Below, in pieces: positions 1-6,565 of a stretch of 7,289 bases of DNA (within the stretch, counting starts at the first letter, position 1; each line of letters starts with the position of its first letter). Source of the stretch: an uncultured Saprospirales bacterium (lineage in GTDB: Bacteria > Bacteroidota > Bacteroidia > Chitinophagales > Saprospiraceae); the NCBI GenBank assembly GCA_937926355.1, contig CALAZP010000004.1:1-7289 (forward strand), written 5' to 3'. A program made the position numbers and the translations under genes. A model generated the notes under the pieces. It worked only from the letters and a program-made list of their open reading frames with translations, did no database searches and was not told where the DNA came from.

Positions 1-18
1 AGTTAAAGAATAACTTTA

Positions 19-56
19 GAGGGGCAGTTCTGCAAGGAATTGCCCCTCTTTTTTTT
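19..56 (+). terminator. Rho-independent terminator of an upstream gene outside the window
   Basis: The left arm (19-30) pairs with the right arm (37-48) in a 12-bp stem. It has one G-T wobble, a GC-rich base (GAGGGGCA with TGCCCCTC) and a 6-nt loop. Eight T residues follow at 49-56. This is a textbook intrinsic terminator for + strand transcription entering from the left edge. On the minus strand the hairpin is followed only by a mixed A/T stretch, so it would end the leftward Smr transcript poorly. Confidence 0.93.
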
Positions 57-294
57 GTTTATTTTTAAATGCCTCTTAAAATATTTTTGGATAGGATTTA
101 TTTTGATTCACTATGTGGAACTAAGGAATCGCGTTGAATTGTAATAATATTGTAGAATTAAAAACTAACTTAAAGGCTTATATCTCATTTGTTTAAAAAA
201 TTTAATAATAGATGGGGTTTAGGTAAAGAAATAACTTATAAAGGGACGTAGTCAATAATGAATAATCTAAAAGAATCTACCTTAAATATTTGAG
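57..294. other. Intergenic region without a recognisable gene
   Basis: This very AT-rich stretch lies between the terminator and the stop codon of the minus-strand Smr gene. I see no sizeable open reading frame, RNA gene or strong hairpin on either strand. One string matching TAnnTTTG occurs at 82-89, but it has no partner box and no gene downstream, so it is probably chance. No clear intrinsic terminator for the Smr gene is visible here. Confidence 0.6.
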
Positions 295-1311
295 TTATCT
301 AAGCCGTACTTCGGTTGCTCCCCATCCATATTTCGGGTGGTATTCATTGAGGAAACCCTGGACCGCAGGATGAAATTTTAGTTTGGATTCAAGTGCTTTT
401 TTTAATACTCCTTCCCCGACTCCATGAATGATAAACACTTTATCTATAGCTAAGTTATGGGCCTTCCACAAATAGTTGTCAAAGACTACTAATTGGTATT
501 CTAAAATGGTCTGATTTGTTTTTTTAGAAGGTATATCTTCGCGTTCACAAAGGGTGTGGTAGTGTAAGTCTAATTCTACTGAAAATTCAGCTTTTTCCAG
601 AACCAAATCTTCAACATTTGACCATTTGCTTCCCTTATTGGACTTATTAGCTATTTCTTTGGCAGCTTTGATAAGCTCTATGGATGGAGCTGGTGATTTT
701 TTGATTTTGAATGTAAAATAGATTCCTGGTTGATTAATTAGGGGAATGACTTTGGTGGGTTTAAAGAAATTAGAAGGCTTGGTCCTTATTTCATAGTCTG
801 TTTTTGCCCCTGATCCATTTTCCTTTTTAACCCAAGTAGTTAAATTAAAACTGGGCGAATCGCTTAGTGCTGTAAAATCCAAGTTGCCTATGTGTTGAAA
901 GGAATTGGGATCGATTTGTCCATTAACCGTTTGAATAAATTGACCCTTGTATTTTTTTTTCAAGGTAAACACATAAGAATTATGGCTATCATTGATTAGA
1001 TAAACTCTATATTGGTTGTGCGTTGTTTCAAAAACAAAACCTAATTGAAACCCATTTTTGTGTAGCGTTTTATATTGGCTTATTTCCCCTGATGTACTCA
1101 AGAATTCACTAGCAGGAGTGGATTTGGTTGAAATATAGTTGATGTGCCGGTTTTGGACATCTGGACGTTCTAAATCATCAATGAATATCGGAATTTCCAT
1201 ACCATCTTTTTCCAATTGAACTTGGACAATGTCAGCATCCAAAACGGAAGTTACCCGGGCCAATTCCCCAGAATTTTTTAGCCTAACCTTGCTTCCCTTG
1301 GCCAGTAGCAT
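295..1311 (-). CDS. DUF2027 and Smr domain protein (MutS2-type Smr C-terminus)
   Basis: This 338-residue protein has a C-terminal Smr domain at about residues 245-338. It carries the LDLHYH motif (247-252), the HGxGxG signature as HGVGEG (296-301), and an ending GWGATEVRLR that matches the last strand of the fold. Residues 1-50 form a small beta domain (GSKVRLKNSGE... DGMEIPIFIDDL). Residues of about 80-205 look like an all-beta module; together these match the DUF2027 architecture of Bacteroidota. Smr domains in MutS2 and relatives bind or nick branched DNA or cut RNA, and in this single-gene form the substrate is unknown. No signal peptide or membrane segment is seen, so it is probably cytoplasmic. 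The start fits the usual short lead before the first beta strand. It lies 95 bp downstream of the TPR gene on the same strand and may share its transcript. Domain assignment is firm; function is open. Confidence 0.9.
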   Translation of the reverse strand: MLLAKGSKVRLKNSGELARVTSVLDADIVQVQLEKDGMEIPIFIDDLERPDVQNRHINYISTKSTPASEFLSTSGEISQYKTLHKNGFQLGFVFETTHNQYRVYLINDSHNSYVFTLKKKYKGQFIQTVNGQIDPNSFQHIGNLDFTALSDSPSFNLTTWVKKENGSGAKTDYEIRTKPSNFFKPTKVIPLINQPGIYFTFKIKKSPAPSIELIKAAKEIANKSNKGSKWSNVEDLVLEKAEFSVELDLHYHTLCEREDIPSKKTNQTILEYQLVVFDNYLWKAHNLAIDKVFIIHGVGEGVLKKALESKLKFHPAVQGFLNEYHPKYGWGATEVRLR

Positions 1312-1406
1312 GGTGAATATTTTTAATGATTGTTAAGTCCAGTAGAATAAAGTTTTTTTTGGTAGAAAAGTTCCAAATGGTAACCCTAAGTATAATTTTT
1401 TTTAAT

Positions 1407-1727
1407 TCACGACCAATCCTGCAAGTTATAAGCTGCCCTTAATTCATTTTCAGCATGATGGTCTTTAAGTTTTTTAGCTACATCAATACCTTCCTCATAG
1501 ACTAATTTAGCTTCTTCTTTGCGAAAAACTTTACATAGTAAAGCCGCATATTGAAAGTATAATCCAACGTAGTTGGGGTCAGTTTTTTGAAGTTTTTGAT
1601 ACCAATTAAGGCTTTCCTCCAATTGCCCTGCCCGCTCGTATTCTTTAGCTAAGGCAAACAAAACAAAAGAATCATTTGGAGTGTCTTTTAAGTAGGCTAA
1701 AAGTTGTTCTATTCTATTTTTTTCCAT
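1407..1727 (-). CDS. Small tetratricopeptide repeat protein
   Basis: This 106-residue protein consists almost entirely of two TPR units. The first is at about residues 18-51 (ALAKEYERAGQLEESLNWYQKLQKTDP, with the usual A/G/Y/P pattern). The second is at about 53-86 (YFQYAALLCKVFRKEEAKLVYEEGI). A short N-terminal helix and a charged C-terminal helix flank them. There is no signal peptide or membrane segment, so it is probably a cytoplasmic protein-protein adaptor. Partners are unknown. It is the first gene of the leftward pair with the Smr protein and diverges from etfB across a 61-bp spacer with a dyad. The start is the ATG at 1725-1727; the leader in front is AT-rich without a Shine-Dalgarno motif. 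The gene is real by its repeat pattern and codon structure, but I cannot assign a role. Confidence 0.85.
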   Translation of the reverse strand: MEKNRIEQLLAYLKDTPNDSFVLFALAKEYERAGQLEESLNWYQKLQKTDPNYVGLYFQYAALLCKVFRKEEAKLVYEEGIDVAKKLKDHHAENELRAAYNLQDWS

Positions 1728-1739
1728 AATCCAATTTAA

Positions 1740-1757
1740 TTAGCGAAAATTCGCTAA
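1740..1757. promoter_or_regulatory. Perfect 18-bp dyad in the divergent TPR/etfB spacer
   Basis: TTAGCGAA (1740-1747) and TTCGCTAA (1750-1757) are exact inverted complements separated by AA. The centre is about 21 bp from the TPR start codon and 40 bp from the etfB start codon. A 2-nt spacer is too short for a good RNA hairpin, so a binding site for a dimeric regulator is more likely. The role is inferred; only the symmetry is seen. Confidence 0.5.
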
Positions 1758-1788
1758 ATAGTTTAAATTTACAAGAAAGTTTGACGAC

Positions 1789-2529
1789 ATGAATATTTTA
1801 GTTGCGATTAGTAAAACGCCGGATACCACTGCAAAGATAACCCTTAATAACGGGGGAAATTCAATCGATGAGAGTGGAATGTCTTTTATTATGAACCCCT
1901 ACGATGAGTGGTATGCTTTGGTAAAGGCCATTGAGCTTCAAGAACAACTGGGCGGTAAGGTGACCATAGTTCATGTTGGTTTAAGCGATAGTGATACCAT
2001 CATTCGCAAAGGGCTTGCCATTGGAGCTCAAGATGCTATTCGAGTTAATGCAAATCCCGAGTCTTCTAATTTTGTAGCTCATCAAATTTCTGCTATTGTT
2101 GAATCAGGTTCTTATGATTTGGTTCTACTAGGTAAGGAAAGTATAGACTACAATGGTTCGACGGTAGGTGCTATGGTGGCCGAGTTATTGGACTTTCCAT
2201 ATGTGAGCTATGCCAACCATTTGGAAATGGAAGGAGATAATATAGTTTTAAATAGAGAAATTGAAGGAGGAATAGAAAAATGCAAGTCTTCTTTACCTCT
2301 TGTAGTGAGTGCGGCAAAGGGACTTGCAGAGCAGAGAATTCCTAATATGAGAGGAATTATGATGGCTAAATCCAAACCACTTCAAGTGGTGGATCCGGTA
2401 TCTGTGTCTTATGGTGCTCAAACGGTTCGTTATGAGCTACCTACCGAAAAATCAGGCGTACATTTGATCCCAGCCGATGATATGAAAGAATTAGTTCGCC
2501 TTTTACATGAAGAATCCAAAGTCATATAA
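1789..2529 (+). CDS. etfB: Electron transfer flavoprotein, beta subunit
   Basis: This 246-residue protein is EtfB/FixA by its start MNILVAISKTPDT, the MNPYDEWY segment (35-42), the nucleotide-binding stretch GKESIDYNGSTVGAMVAELL (115-134), and the family signature from LNREIEGGIEKC (154-165) through SSLPLVVSA to GIMMAKSKP (189-197). EtfB binds AMP and, with EtfA, forms a soluble flavoprotein. It takes electrons from acyl-CoA and similar dehydrogenases and passes them on, usually to ETF:quinone oxidoreductase at the membrane. In an ungapped alignment with human ETFB the recognition-loop leucine is replaced by Met187. Length is normal for the family. etfA follows after 18 bp, so the two are surely cotranscribed. 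The ATG at 1789 gives the standard N-terminal strand; no Shine-Dalgarno motif precedes it. Confidence 0.97.
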   Translation: MNILVAISKTPDTTAKITLNNGGNSIDESGMSFIMNPYDEWYALVKAIELQEQLGGKVTIVHVGLSDSDTIIRKGLAIGAQDAIRVNANPESSNFVAHQISAIVESGSYDLVLLGKESIDYNGSTVGAMVAELLDFPYVSYANHLEMEGDNIVLNREIEGGIEKCKSSLPLVVSAAKGLAEQRIPNMRGIMMAKSKPLQVVDPVSVSYGAQTVRYELPTEKSGVHLIPADDMKELVRLLHEESKVI

Positions 2530-2547
2530 CCCCATAAACCCAGAAAA

Positions 2548-3504
2548 ATGATACTTGTATTCGCTGAGCATCAAAATGGAATTTTCAAGAAAAATACTTT
2601 AGAAGCAGTTACTTATGCCAGAAAGGCAGCCGAACTCATGAATCTTTCGTGTGGTGCCCTTGTTTTAGGTAATGCCAATTCTCCTGAGTCATTAGGAATA
2701 TACGGTGCTCATAAAGTTTGGCAGTTTGACGATATTCATTTTTCCAACTTTGATTCTCGTATGTTTGCTAAAGCTATTGCTGATATAGCTATACAACAAC
2801 AATGTTCTGTGTTGGTGTTTCCCGATAGTACTACCGGCAAGTCCTTGCTAGGAAGGGTAGCTATTCGGTTAAAAGCTGATTCGGTATCTGGTACCCATAC
2901 TTTACCGGATTGTTCTAATGGCTTTGAGGTTAAGAAAAAGATTTATTCAGGCAAGGCCATTGTTACGTTGTCCCTTAACACTGATATTAAAGTCCTAAGT
3001 TTAACGGGCAATAGTATTCCTTCGGAAAAAACGGGATCTGAAGTAGCGGTTACTCCTGTTACCTGTGAGCTACCTGAAGCGCAAGTGGCGGTAGTGGAAA
3101 CCAATAGGGTGGTTGGAACCGTGCCTTTACCGGAAGCAGAAAAGGTAGTAAGTGCTGGAAGGGGCATGAAGGGCCCGGAAAATTGGGAAATGATAGAAAA
3201 GTTGGCTCAAACCTTAGGTGCTACCACCGCTTGCTCTCGTCCAGTTGCAGATTCGGGTTGGCGTCCCCATCATGAGCACGTGGGCCAAACGGGTATTGCG
3301 ATAAGACCTAATTTATATATTGCAATTGGTATATCTGGGGCCATTCAGCATTTGGCAGGGGTGAATAATAGCAAGACTATAGTGGTCATCAATAAAGATC
3401 CAGAAGCACCTTTTTTTAAAGCAGCTGATTACGGTGTGGTTGGGGATTTATTCGAAGTAGTGCCCAGACTTCAGGAAGCACTAGAAGATTATTATAGTAG
3501 TTAA
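2548..3504 (+). CDS. etfA: Electron transfer flavoprotein, alpha subunit
   Basis: This 318-residue protein is EtfA/FixB. The N-terminal domain (about 1-185) has the Rossmann-like fold shared with EtfB. The C-terminal FAD domain (about 195-318) contains SAGRGMKGPENW (202-213), SRPVADSGW (230-238), VGQTG (245-249), GISGAIQHLAG (261-271) and INKDPEAP (281-288), followed by ADYGVVGDLFEVVP. These residues hold the catalytic FAD. Together with EtfB it forms the heterodimer that shuttles electrons from beta-oxidation and amino-acid dehydrogenases to the respiratory chain. Length and motifs are complete, with no sign of decay. The start lies 18 bp after the etfB stop in an A-rich leader. No gene for ETF:quinone oxidoreductase or a dehydrogenase lies in the window, so the electron donor and acceptor cannot be read from context. 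Confidence 0.97.
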   Translation: MILVFAEHQNGIFKKNTLEAVTYARKAAELMNLSCGALVLGNANSPESLGIYGAHKVWQFDDIHFSNFDSRMFAKAIADIAIQQQCSVLVFPDSTTGKSLLGRVAIRLKADSVSGTHTLPDCSNGFEVKKKIYSGKAIVTLSLNTDIKVLSLTGNSIPSEKTGSEVAVTPVTCELPEAQVAVVETNRVVGTVPLPEAEKVVSAGRGMKGPENWEMIEKLAQTLGATTACSRPVADSGWRPHHEHVGQTGIAIRPNLYIAIGISGAIQHLAGVNNSKTIVVINKDPEAPFFKAADYGVVGDLFEVVPRLQEALEDYYSS

Positions 3505-3669
3505 AGATTAATCACTGTACTTAACATAGCTTTACTTGGAACGGTCCTTTTCTTAGCTTTAGGGTTTCATTGAGGTAAATAATTTTATGTAGTCCTATAA
3601 TCGCAACATTCTCTGGTTGTTAACATGATGGGTTAGAGAGAAATTATCGAAATATTAATAATTGACTGG

Positions 3670-3698
3670 TAGGTTTGATTCCTGAGGAATTAGGTTTG
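3670..3698. repeat. TAGGTTTG direct repeats flanking a 13-bp palindrome
   Basis: TAGGTTTG occurs at 3670-3677 and again at 3691-3698, exactly 21 bp apart (about two helical turns). The 13 bases between are the palindrome ATTCCTGAGGAAT (3678-3690), with 6-bp arms around one central base. Each repeat also fits the Bacteroidota -7 consensus TAnnTTTG, although no partner box stands at the expected distance. It could be a regulator site, tandem promoter elements or chance. Confidence 0.4.
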
Positions 3699-3776
3699 CC
3701 TTTAAGTATTAATGGTAAATATCTTTAGACTGCAAGAGGTATTCAATGAATATTACCAAGGTTAGAGATTAATTAC

Positions 3777-3784
3777 TATATTTG
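3777..3784 (+). promoter_or_regulatory. Candidate -7 promoter element for rpsO
   Basis: TATATTTG matches the TAnnTTTG -7 consensus of Bacteroidota primary sigma promoters exactly. It lies 47 bp before the rpsO start codon, which would give a leader of roughly 40 nt. The expected TTG/TTTG box about 19-20 bp upstream is not clear; only TTACC is found near there. The assignment rests on the single box and its position. Confidence 0.5.
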
Positions 3785-3831
3785 CGACGCTGTAACTGAT
3801 GGCATAATCACTAACGGTTTAAAAATTAATT

Positions 3832-4107
3832 ATGGGTATTTATTTAACCACAGAAAAGAAAAACGAAATTTTCAAGGAATTTGGTGGTTCCGAGTCGAAC
3901 ACAGGTTCTTCCGCTGCGCAGGTTGCGTTGTTTACTTACAGAATTCAGCAGCTTTCTCAGCACTTACAACAAAATAGAAAAGACCATTCTTGTAGAAAGG
4001 CTCTTCTAGCGATGGTTGGTAAGAGGCGGCAATTATTGCAATATATTGCAAAAAAGGATATTCAAGCTTACAGAGATCTAATTGAAAAATTAGGAATCAG
4101 AAAATAA
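3832..4107 (+). CDS. rpsO: 30S ribosomal protein S15
   Basis: This 91-residue protein matches uS15, which is usually about 89 residues. It has the four-helix layout and the S15 signature LSQHLQQNRKDHSCRKALL (41-59) followed by GKRRQLLQYI (63-72). H44, D51, H52 and S53 correspond to the residues that contact 16S rRNA. NTGSSAAQVALFTYRI (23-38) is the variable helix-1/2 junction, where many bacteria have GSPEVQVALLT. S15 binds 16S rRNA early and nucleates assembly of the 30S platform. The gene is followed within a few bases by a strong terminator and then by pnp, the classic rpsO-pnp order. In several bacteria S15 represses its own translation through a leader structure; no such fold is obvious in the short leader here. 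A -7 element lies about 50 bp upstream. Confidence 0.98.
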   Translation: MGIYLTTEKKNEIFKEFGGSESNTGSSAAQVALFTYRIQQLSQHLQQNRKDHSCRKALLAMVGKRRQLLQYIAKKDIQAYRDLIEKLGIRK

Positions 4108-4111
4108 ATTT

Positions 4112-4146
4112 AAAGCGACTGTTCTCTGAGCAGTCGCTTTTTCTTT
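4112..4146 (+). terminator. Rho-independent terminator after rpsO
   Basis: AAAGCGACTG (4112-4121) pairs perfectly with CAGTCGCTTT (4131-4140), and the nine-base loop can close further. The right arm runs into a T-rich tail (4138-4146, interrupted by one C). It starts 5 bp after the rpsO stop codon. It should end or strongly reduce transcription into pnp, so pnp probably has its own promoter. Confidence 0.9.
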
Positions 4147-4207
4147 TCTATTCTTCCTGACCTGCTTCAATATTGGTTATAGAGAAAATAAATTTCCATC
4201 TAATTGG

Positions 4208-4215
4208 TATATTTG
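4208..4215 (+). promoter_or_regulatory. Candidate -7 promoter element for pnp
   Basis: TATATTTG fits TAnnTTTG exactly and is the same octamer found before rpsO. It lies 102 bp before the pnp start codon and downstream of the rpsO terminator, as expected for an independent pnp promoter. No clear TTG/TTTG box lies 19-20 bp upstream, so confidence is moderate. Confidence 0.45.
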
Positions 4216-4228
4216 AATTCTTTTGACG

Positions 4229-4245
4229 GAATTAATTATTAATTC
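4229..4245. repeat. AT-rich inverted repeat in the pnp leader
   Basis: GAATTAA (4229-4235) and TTAATTC (4239-4245) are perfect inverted complements around TTA. If transcription starts from the box at 4208-4215, the repeat lies just inside the pnp leader. A second weak hairpin, CTTTTGG with CCAAGGG around a 5-nt loop (4256-4274, two G-U pairs), follows. Structure is seen; function is not known. Confidence 0.35.
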
Positions 4246-4317
4246 TGTGCACCTGCTTTTGGTTATCCCAAGGGATGGCTTGTAGAATGATTTTTTTGAT
4301 GCTTAAATATAAATTAA

Positions 4318-6471
4318 ATGGGACAACAGATTCCAATTTCAACTTCCTTTCAACTTCCCGATGGTCGGGAGGTTACCTTGGAGACCGGGAAGTTAGCCAC
4401 CCAGGCCCACGGCTCTGTGGTAATTAAAATCGGAGATACCATGCTCTTTGCTTCAGTGGTATCTAATTATGAAATGAAAGAAGGGCAAGCATTCTTTCCC
4501 TTATCAGTGGATTATCAGGAAAAATTTGCCTCAGCGGGAAGAATTCCGGGTAATTTTTTCCGAAGGGAAACAAAATTATCAGATTATGAGGTGTTGATCA
4601 GCAGGTTAGTAGACCGTGCCATTCGTCCTTTGTTTCCCGATAATTATATGAATGAAACTCAGGTGATTATAAATCTCGTCTCTGGAGATACTGATGTACC
4701 ACCTGATGCTTTTGCCGCTTTGGCGGCGTCTGCAGCCTTATCGGTTTCAGATATCCCATTTGCAGGCCCTATTTCTGAAGTGAGAGTGGCTAGAGTGGAT
4801 GGCCAGTTTCTCGTTAATCCGAAGCACAGTGAGATGGAGAATGCAGATATGGATTTTATTGTTGCAGCCACTATGGATAATGTTATGATGGTGGAAGGTG
4901 AAGCCAATGAATGTGCGGAGAATGATTTAATTGAGGCCATTAAGATTGCTCATGATGCTATTAAAATCCAATGTCAAGCACAATTGGAATTGGCAAAAAA
5001 GGTAGGAGAAAAGGCTTCTAAAAAAAGAGAAATTGTTTTGTTACCTGAAGATGCTGATTTAAAATCTTGGGTAGCCGGTGAAACGGAAAAGGCAATTTAC
5101 GAGGTGGCTTCGGGTGCTTTAGATAAGAATGCAAGAAAGTCAAGATTTGATGAAATTAAGACTTCCTTGATGGAAAGGTTTGAAGAGAAATTTGGAGCCG
5201 AAGAGGATGCTGATGAGAAGGCAAAAATAGTTGATCGATATTTTGGCAAACTCAAAAAGGAGGTTATCCGAAATATGGTTTTAGATAAGGGAATTCGATT
5301 GGATGGGCGGCAAACTACCGATATTCGGAATATATGGTGTGAGGTAGATTATCTTCCTTCAGCACACGGTTCTGCCATTTTTACGAGAGGAGAAACCCAG
5401 TCTCTTACTTCAATGACTTTGGGAACCAAGCAGGATGAAATGATGATTGACAATGCTTTGGGAATGCGATTTGATCGATTTATCCTCCATTATAATTTCC
5501 CTGCCTATTCTACTGGAGAAGTCAAACCTATGCGGGGGCCTGGTAGAAGGGAGGTTGGTCATGCTAATTTAGCGGGTAGAGCCTTAAGAAAAGTATTGCC
5601 TACTGAATTCCCCTATACCATGAGAATTGTTTCTGACATCATGGAATCAAATGGATCTTCTTCTATGGCTACGGTATGTGCTGGAACATTAGCTATGATG
5701 GATGCTGGCGTTCAAATCAAAGCACCGGTTTCAGGAATCGCTATGGGAATGATTGCGGAAGGGGATAGGATTGCTATTCTAAGTGATATTCTAGGGGATG
5801 AAGATGCTTTGGGTGATATGGATTTCAAAGTGACCGGAACGGATCAGGGGATTACTGCCGTTCAGATGGATATCAAAGTAGATGGGTTACCCTATGAGAT
5901 TTTGGAAAATGCGCTATCTCAAGCCAAAGATGGTCGAATTCATATCCTGAATGAAATGAAAAAAACCATTGACCAACCTAGAGGAGATTACAAGCCTCAT
6001 GCTCCTAGAATCGTTGAATTGGTCATTGATAAGAGTTTCATTGGTGCGGTAATTGGTCCAGGTGGTAAAGTTATACAGGAAATTCAAGCAGAAACAGGCA
6101 CCAACATTAATATTGAGGAAGTTAATGATCAAGGAATTGTCAGTATTGCAAGTAATGATAAGGCATCTATTGATGCTGCCTTAGAGCGAATTAAGAAAAT
6201 CACCTTTGTCCCGCAAGTAGGGGATGTCTATGAGGGTAAAGTCAAGACGGTAATGCCTTATGGCGTATTTGTCGATTTCTTAGGTAAAAGTGGTTTGTTA
6301 CACGTATCAGAAATCTCACATAGTAGAATCGAAAAGGTAGAAGAGGTTTTCAAAGAAGGAGACCCTGTTAAGGTCAAATTGGTAGGGGTGGATCCTAAAA
6401 CTGGTAAACTAAGGTTGTCTAGAAAGGCATTATTGCCTAAACCTGAAAGACCTTCTGCTAAAGAAGACTAG
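4318..6471 (+). CDS. pnp: Polyribonucleotide nucleotidyltransferase (PNPase)
   Basis: This 717-residue protein has the complete PNPase layout. The first RNase PH-like core is at about 10-145 with SAGRIPGNFFRRE (72-84). An all-helical linker domain lies at about 240-320. The second, catalytic RNase PH core at about 322-535 has GPGRREVGHANLAGRAL (407-423), SNGSSSMA (444-451) and LGDEDALGDMDFKV (492-505). By alignment with E. coli, D496, D502 and K504 are the metal/catalytic residues and R410/R411 with S447-S449 bind phosphate. A KH domain (about 565-625, IGPGGK 579-584) and an S1 domain (about 634-704) bind RNA. The enzyme is a trimer that degrades RNA 3' to 5' using phosphate, and can add tails in reverse. 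It follows rpsO and its terminator, so expression is probably separate. All catalytic motifs are intact. The ATG at 4318 gives the normal N-terminus. Confidence 0.98.
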   Translation: MGQQIPISTSFQLPDGREVTLETGKLATQAHGSVVIKIGDTMLFASVVSNYEMKEGQAFFPLSVDYQEKFASAGRIPGNFFRRETKLSDYEVLISRLVDRAIRPLFPDNYMNETQVIINLVSGDTDVPPDAFAALAASAALSVSDIPFAGPISEVRVARVDGQFLVNPKHSEMENADMDFIVAATMDNVMMVEGEANECAENDLIEAIKIAHDAIKIQCQAQLELAKKVGEKASKKREIVLLPEDADLKSWVAGETEKAIYEVASGALDKNARKSRFDEIKTSLMERFEEKFGAEEDADEKAKIVDRYFGKLKKEVIRNMVLDKGIRLDGRQTTDIRNIWCEVDYLPSAHGSAIFTRGETQSLTSMTLGTKQDEMMIDNALGMRFDRFILHYNFPAYSTGEVKPMRGPGRREVGHANLAGRALRKVLPTEFPYTMRIVSDIMESNGSSSMATVCAGTLAMMDAGVQIKAPVSGIAMGMIAEGDRIAILSDILGDEDALGDMDFKVTGTDQGITAVQMDIKVDGLPYEILENALSQAKDGRIHILNEMKKTIDQPRGDYKPHAPRIVELVIDKSFIGAVIGPGGKVIQEIQAETGTNINIEEVNDQGIVSIASNDKASIDAALERIKKITFVPQVGDVYEGKVKTVMPYGVFVDFLGKSGLLHVSEISHSRIEKVEEVFKEGDPVKVKLVGVDPKTGKLRLSRKALLPKPERPSAKED

Positions 6472-6504
6472 AATACGTTCAACTTTTCTTACTTCAGGAA
6501 CTTT

Positions 6505-6531
6505 AAAGGGTAAACAGGTGTTTACCCTTTT
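6505..6531 (+). terminator. Probable terminator after pnp
   Basis: AAAGGGTAAAC (6505-6515) and GTTTACCCTTT (6520-6530) form a perfect 11-bp stem with a 4-nt loop. The T run is short (TTTT, partly inside the stem), then A, C and TTT follow. It is weaker than the other two terminators in the window, so some read-through into the sigma factor gene is likely. It lies 33 bp after the pnp stop. Confidence 0.65.
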
Positions 6532-6565
6532 ACTTTATACAACCAAATAAAAGAAGTAAGCTAGG

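Larger units (their letters stand above)
3505..3831. other. 327-bp intergenic region between etfA and rpsO
   Basis: No open reading frame of useful length is seen on either strand, and there is no tRNA or recognisable RNA family. It holds three things: a direct repeat TAGCTTTA (3527-3534 and 3554-3561), a TAGGTTTG direct repeat bracketing a palindrome (3670-3698), and a -7 type promoter element close to rpsO (3777-3784). No convincing intrinsic terminator follows etfA: the nearest T-rich tract, at 3547-3552, is preceded only by a 3-bp GGA/TCC stem. Confidence 0.6.

Noticed and set aside
82..89. TATTTTTG matching the -7 promoter consensus on the + strand
   Set aside because: There is no partner box and no + strand gene downstream; it would read into the 3' end of the Smr gene.
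2943..3167. Minus-strand open frame of 74 codons inside etfA
   Set aside because: It lies wholly antisense to a highly conserved EtfA region and its translation has low-complexity S/T/V composition with no recognisable domain.
3527..3561. Direct repeat TAGCTTTA (3527-3534 and 3554-3561) as a possible etfA terminator or regulator site
   Set aside because: It does not form a hairpin and two short AT-rich copies can arise by chance, so I only note it in the spacer description.
3791..3831. Possible S15 autoregulatory pseudoknot in the rpsO leader
   Set aside because: Only a 4-bp TGAT/ATCA stem can be drawn, which is not enough to support an S15-binding structure.
4265..4276. ATCCC-AA-GGGAT dyad before pnp
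   Set aside because: The arms are only 5 bp with a 2-nt spacer, and it competes with the longer hairpin at 4256-4274; it is likely to occur by chance.
4659..4940. Minus-strand open frame of 93 codons inside pnp
   Set aside because: Antisense to conserved PNPase sequence; the A/S/T-rich translation is typical of a shadow frame.
5914..6132. Minus-strand open frame of 72 codons inside pnp
   Set aside because: It is antisense to the end of the catalytic core and the KH domain and has no independent support.
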